The position numbers were made by a program, and so were the translations under genes. This document shows, piece after piece, positions 4,283-5,688 of a DNA stretch of 5,688 nucleotides. The stretch spans positions 1 through 5,688 of the forward strand of contig JAFLKA010000368.1 of the NCBI GenBank assembly GCA_022712735.1, in the 5' to 3' direction. How positions within the stretch are numbered: position 1 is the stretch's first letter; the number at the start of each line of letters is the position of its first letter. The notes under the pieces are model-generated. The model had not been told where the DNA came from and made no database searches. It saw only the letters and a program-made list of their open reading frames with translations. The stretch comes from Marinosulfonomonas sp. (GTDB lineage: Bacteria > Pseudomonadota > Alphaproteobacteria > Rhodobacterales > Rhodobacteraceae).

Positions 4283-5472
4283 TTGTCTTGATCGCCGTTG
4301 TCATCAAGATCATCCGCAGCAGACCAATCCTTGTCGGGTAAATCGACATAGGGGGCGGGCAGTTCTTCATCTTTGTTCAGATGCTTTTGCAACCGCGCCA
4401 TTTGATCCAGCGCGTCAGCAAGGTCACGCGCCGACAGGTTGCCACGAGGCTCGTCCCGTTCCATGCGGTCATCCCCATGCAGGGTTTTGAGCACAAGTAA
4501 CACGGCAGGCAATAAGTCAATCGCCACCGCCGTCGCAATAGCGGGCAGGATCGAGCGCCAATGCAACAACACGCCTTCCATGCGGTTCGGCATATCCGCT
4601 GATACAGGATCGATCAGTGGCACGTCCATGGCGGCAACAAGGGTTGCAATGCCATCGGCGCGAAGCTGATTATCTGCCATGAACCCCGCGATGATGGCAC
4701 GTTGGGCGTCGGTTCTAACCGTTGCAGGCAGAACAATCCCATCGGTCAGGCTGCGCATGCCGCGTTCAATGGCGGATAGCATGTTTTGGTTGGCAAGATC
4801 ACCAATCACACCGTTTACACAGGTGACCTTTGAGGCGATTTGCGCCGCATCACCAGAAGCGGCATGCAACCCCGCCAGACATTGATCACCCGTGGAACGT
4901 AAACCTGCCAAGGCATCACCACCATTACCCAAAGCAATGTTCAGATTTTTCAGACGTTCGGAGACTTGATCCATGGTGGTGGCGATTGGGCCAAAACCAG
5001 AATTTCCACTATTGCCCCCCTTGGATTCGGCAGCCACTTGAGCGGCAACGTCGCTGTGAAACGCTGCCACATCTGAAAGGAAGGATTGGAATAACCCGCT
5101 GCTATCGACCGATTGCGCCAAGGCCAATTCTGCCATAGTCACGACATCGCCCGAAGACAATCTGGCGATTTCATCACCAGCGATGGCAATCAGATTCCAG
5201 TAACTGGAAACCATCAAAATCAGCAATATACCGATGAAGATGGTCACCCACCCGCCGATACGGCGCTTTGGGGTGCGAAGGTCAGGGATGATGCTGAACC
5301 CATAGGACCAGAATAAACTGATCACCAGCGTGACCCCGACACCTGTCATGGCGCAGAGTGCTTTTTGAAACCATGCGTCCGGCGGCACAAACAGTGACAG
5401 ACCATAATAGTTCAAAACGCCAGTTAAGATGGCAAGGCAGAACAACACTATCTGTGTTTTGAAATCAATCAT
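4279..5472 (-). CDS. Four-helix membrane protein with large periplasmic domain
   Basis: This 397-residue protein is the largest of the operon; I do not recognise its family with confidence. Predicted membrane helices are about 5-27, 37-57, 73-95 and 309-329. The basic loop RTPKRR (66-71) between helices 2 and 3 fixes the topology: N-terminus inside, residues 96-308 in the periplasm, C-terminus inside. The periplasmic part is helical and rich in Ala, Ser and Gly, with a flexible linker KGGNSGNSGFG (151-161) and Cys198 and Cys218 as a possible disulfide. The cytoplasmic tail (about 331-397) has a helix (SARDLADALDQMARLQKHL) and ends very acidic. The pattern of three N-terminal helices, a long helical insert and one last helix broadly recalls DUF4407-type membrane proteins, but I see no diagnostic motif. 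The start is clear: a strong GGAGGT lies 6 nt upstream of ATG 5472. It overlaps the following gene by 4 nt and is probably the core of the complex. Confidence 0.88.
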   Translation of the reverse strand: MIDFKTQIVLFCLAILTGVLNYYGLSLFVPPDAWFQKALCAMTGVGVTLVISLFWSYGFSIIPDLRTPKRRIGGWVTIFIGILLILMVSSYWNLIAIAGDEIARLSSGDVVTMAELALAQSVDSSGLFQSFLSDVAAFHSDVAAQVAAESKGGNSGNSGFGPIATTMDQVSERLKNLNIALGNGGDALAGLRSTGDQCLAGLHAASGDAAQIASKVTCVNGVIGDLANQNMLSAIERGMRSLTDGIVLPATVRTDAQRAIIAGFMADNQLRADGIATLVAAMDVPLIDPVSADMPNRMEGVLLHWRSILPAIATAVAIDLLPAVLLVLKTLHGDDRMERDEPRGNLSARDLADALDQMARLQKHLNKDEELPAPYVDLPDKDWSAADDLDDNGDQDK

Positions 5473-5654
5473 ATCAACACCTCCAGAAACGTTTTCACGT
5501 CAAAAGGAAGCAAGGTGATGATGGGGCATTGGTTGTAGCCGTAGTTGGGGTGAACAACATGCCATCCGTTCAAAGTGATGTAATTGCATTCAGACATCAC
5601 GGGCGAAGAATGTGACCCGCTATATTTGTAGATATGTACGGACTCTCGGGACAC
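5469..5654 (-). CDS. Doubtful 61-codon ORF upstream of the membrane operon
   Basis: This frame ends in a TGA that overlaps the next ATG by 4 nt, the same coupling seen between later genes, which is the main reason to list it. The start would be GTG at 5654 with AGGA only 1 nt away, which is poor. An in-frame TAG at 5660-5658 prevents extension to the right. An ATG at 5597 would give 42 residues (MSECNYITLNGWHVVHPNYG at its start), but has no clear ribosome site. The translated peptide has no membrane helix, is rich in Tyr, His, Asn and Pro, and ends LLPFDVKTFLEVLI. It could be a small leader-like protein, the remnant of a larger gene, or a chance frame over the 5' leader of the membrane operon. 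Confidence 0.4.
   Translation of the reverse strand: MSRESVHIYKYSGSHSSPVMSECNYITLNGWHVVHPNYGYNQCPIITLLPFDVKTFLEVLI
5479..5484 (-). promoter_or_regulatory. Strong ribosome binding site of the 397-residue membrane protein gene
   Basis: GGAGGT on the minus strand, 6 nt before ATG 5472. It is the best Shine-Dalgarno match in the window and lies inside the preceding 61-codon frame. Efficient independent initiation here means that the upstream ORF is not needed for translation of the membrane protein. Confidence 0.8.
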
Positions 5655-5688
5655 TTCCTATAAATTCCCTGAATTAGGGTGGAGGAAG

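Noticed and set aside
4830..5138. 102-codon open frame on the plus strand
   Set aside because: It is antisense to the 397-residue membrane protein gene and has a His/Pro/Arg-rich low-quality translation.
5667..5679. Short dyad CCCT-GAATT-AGGG at the right edge
   Set aside because: Arms of only 4 bp; it could belong to an operator whose remainder is outside the window, but cannot be supported.
1..5688. CRISPR arrays, tRNA or rRNA genes, insertion sequence ends, riboswitches
   Set aside because: No regularly spaced direct repeats, cloverleaf, transposase with terminal repeats or conserved leader structure was seen on reading both strands.

Overview
The window looks like accessory DNA (plasmid, integrative element or genomic island) from an alphaproteobacterium. 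This placement rests on remembered resemblance of the Fic protein, the VbhA-like antitoxin, the left-edge fragment and the 246-residue protein to proteins of that class, not on a database search. There are no rRNA or tRNA genes, CRISPR arrays, housekeeping genes, insertion sequences or recognisable replication origin.

Region 1 (1-1587). The tail of a plus-strand gene ends at 172 and converges, 4 nt apart, on a minus-strand cassette. Read in the minus direction, the cassette is a small serine recombinase (1587-1021), a VbhA-like antitoxin (979-791) and a Fic-domain toxin (794-177). Antitoxin and toxin share a 4-nt ATGA overlap. The toxin's Fic motif has Leu in place of the usual last Arg, and the antitoxin's inhibitory motif is also non-canonical.

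Region 2 (1588-1776). This divergent intergenic region contains several dyad symmetries. One is a 19-bp perfect inverted repeat at 1619-1637. Another is a near-perfect 20-bp palindrome at 1761-1780, covering the start codon of the plus-strand gene just downstream of a plausible sigma70-type promoter. These are candidate recombinase sites or operators.

Region 3 (1777-2877). Two plus-strand genes are directly abutted (TAA then ATG). The first encodes a small exported two-cysteine protein with a Rap1a/Tai-like layout. The second encodes a 246-residue acidic, helical, probably soluble protein that I do not recognise.

Region 4 (2894-5654). A tight minus-strand operon reads from the right edge inward: a doubtful 61-codon ORF, a 397-residue four-helix membrane protein with a large predicted periplasmic domain, two small proteins each with one N-terminal membrane helix and a Cys-containing exported part, and a 137-residue two-helix membrane protein. 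The junctions are 4-nt overlaps or gaps of 11 and 4 nt. The operon appears to end at an intrinsic terminator lying inside the 3' end of the convergent 246-residue gene. The stem is fully paired only in the minus-strand transcript. This gene set looks like an uncharacterised envelope complex and is the best candidate here for an undescribed system.
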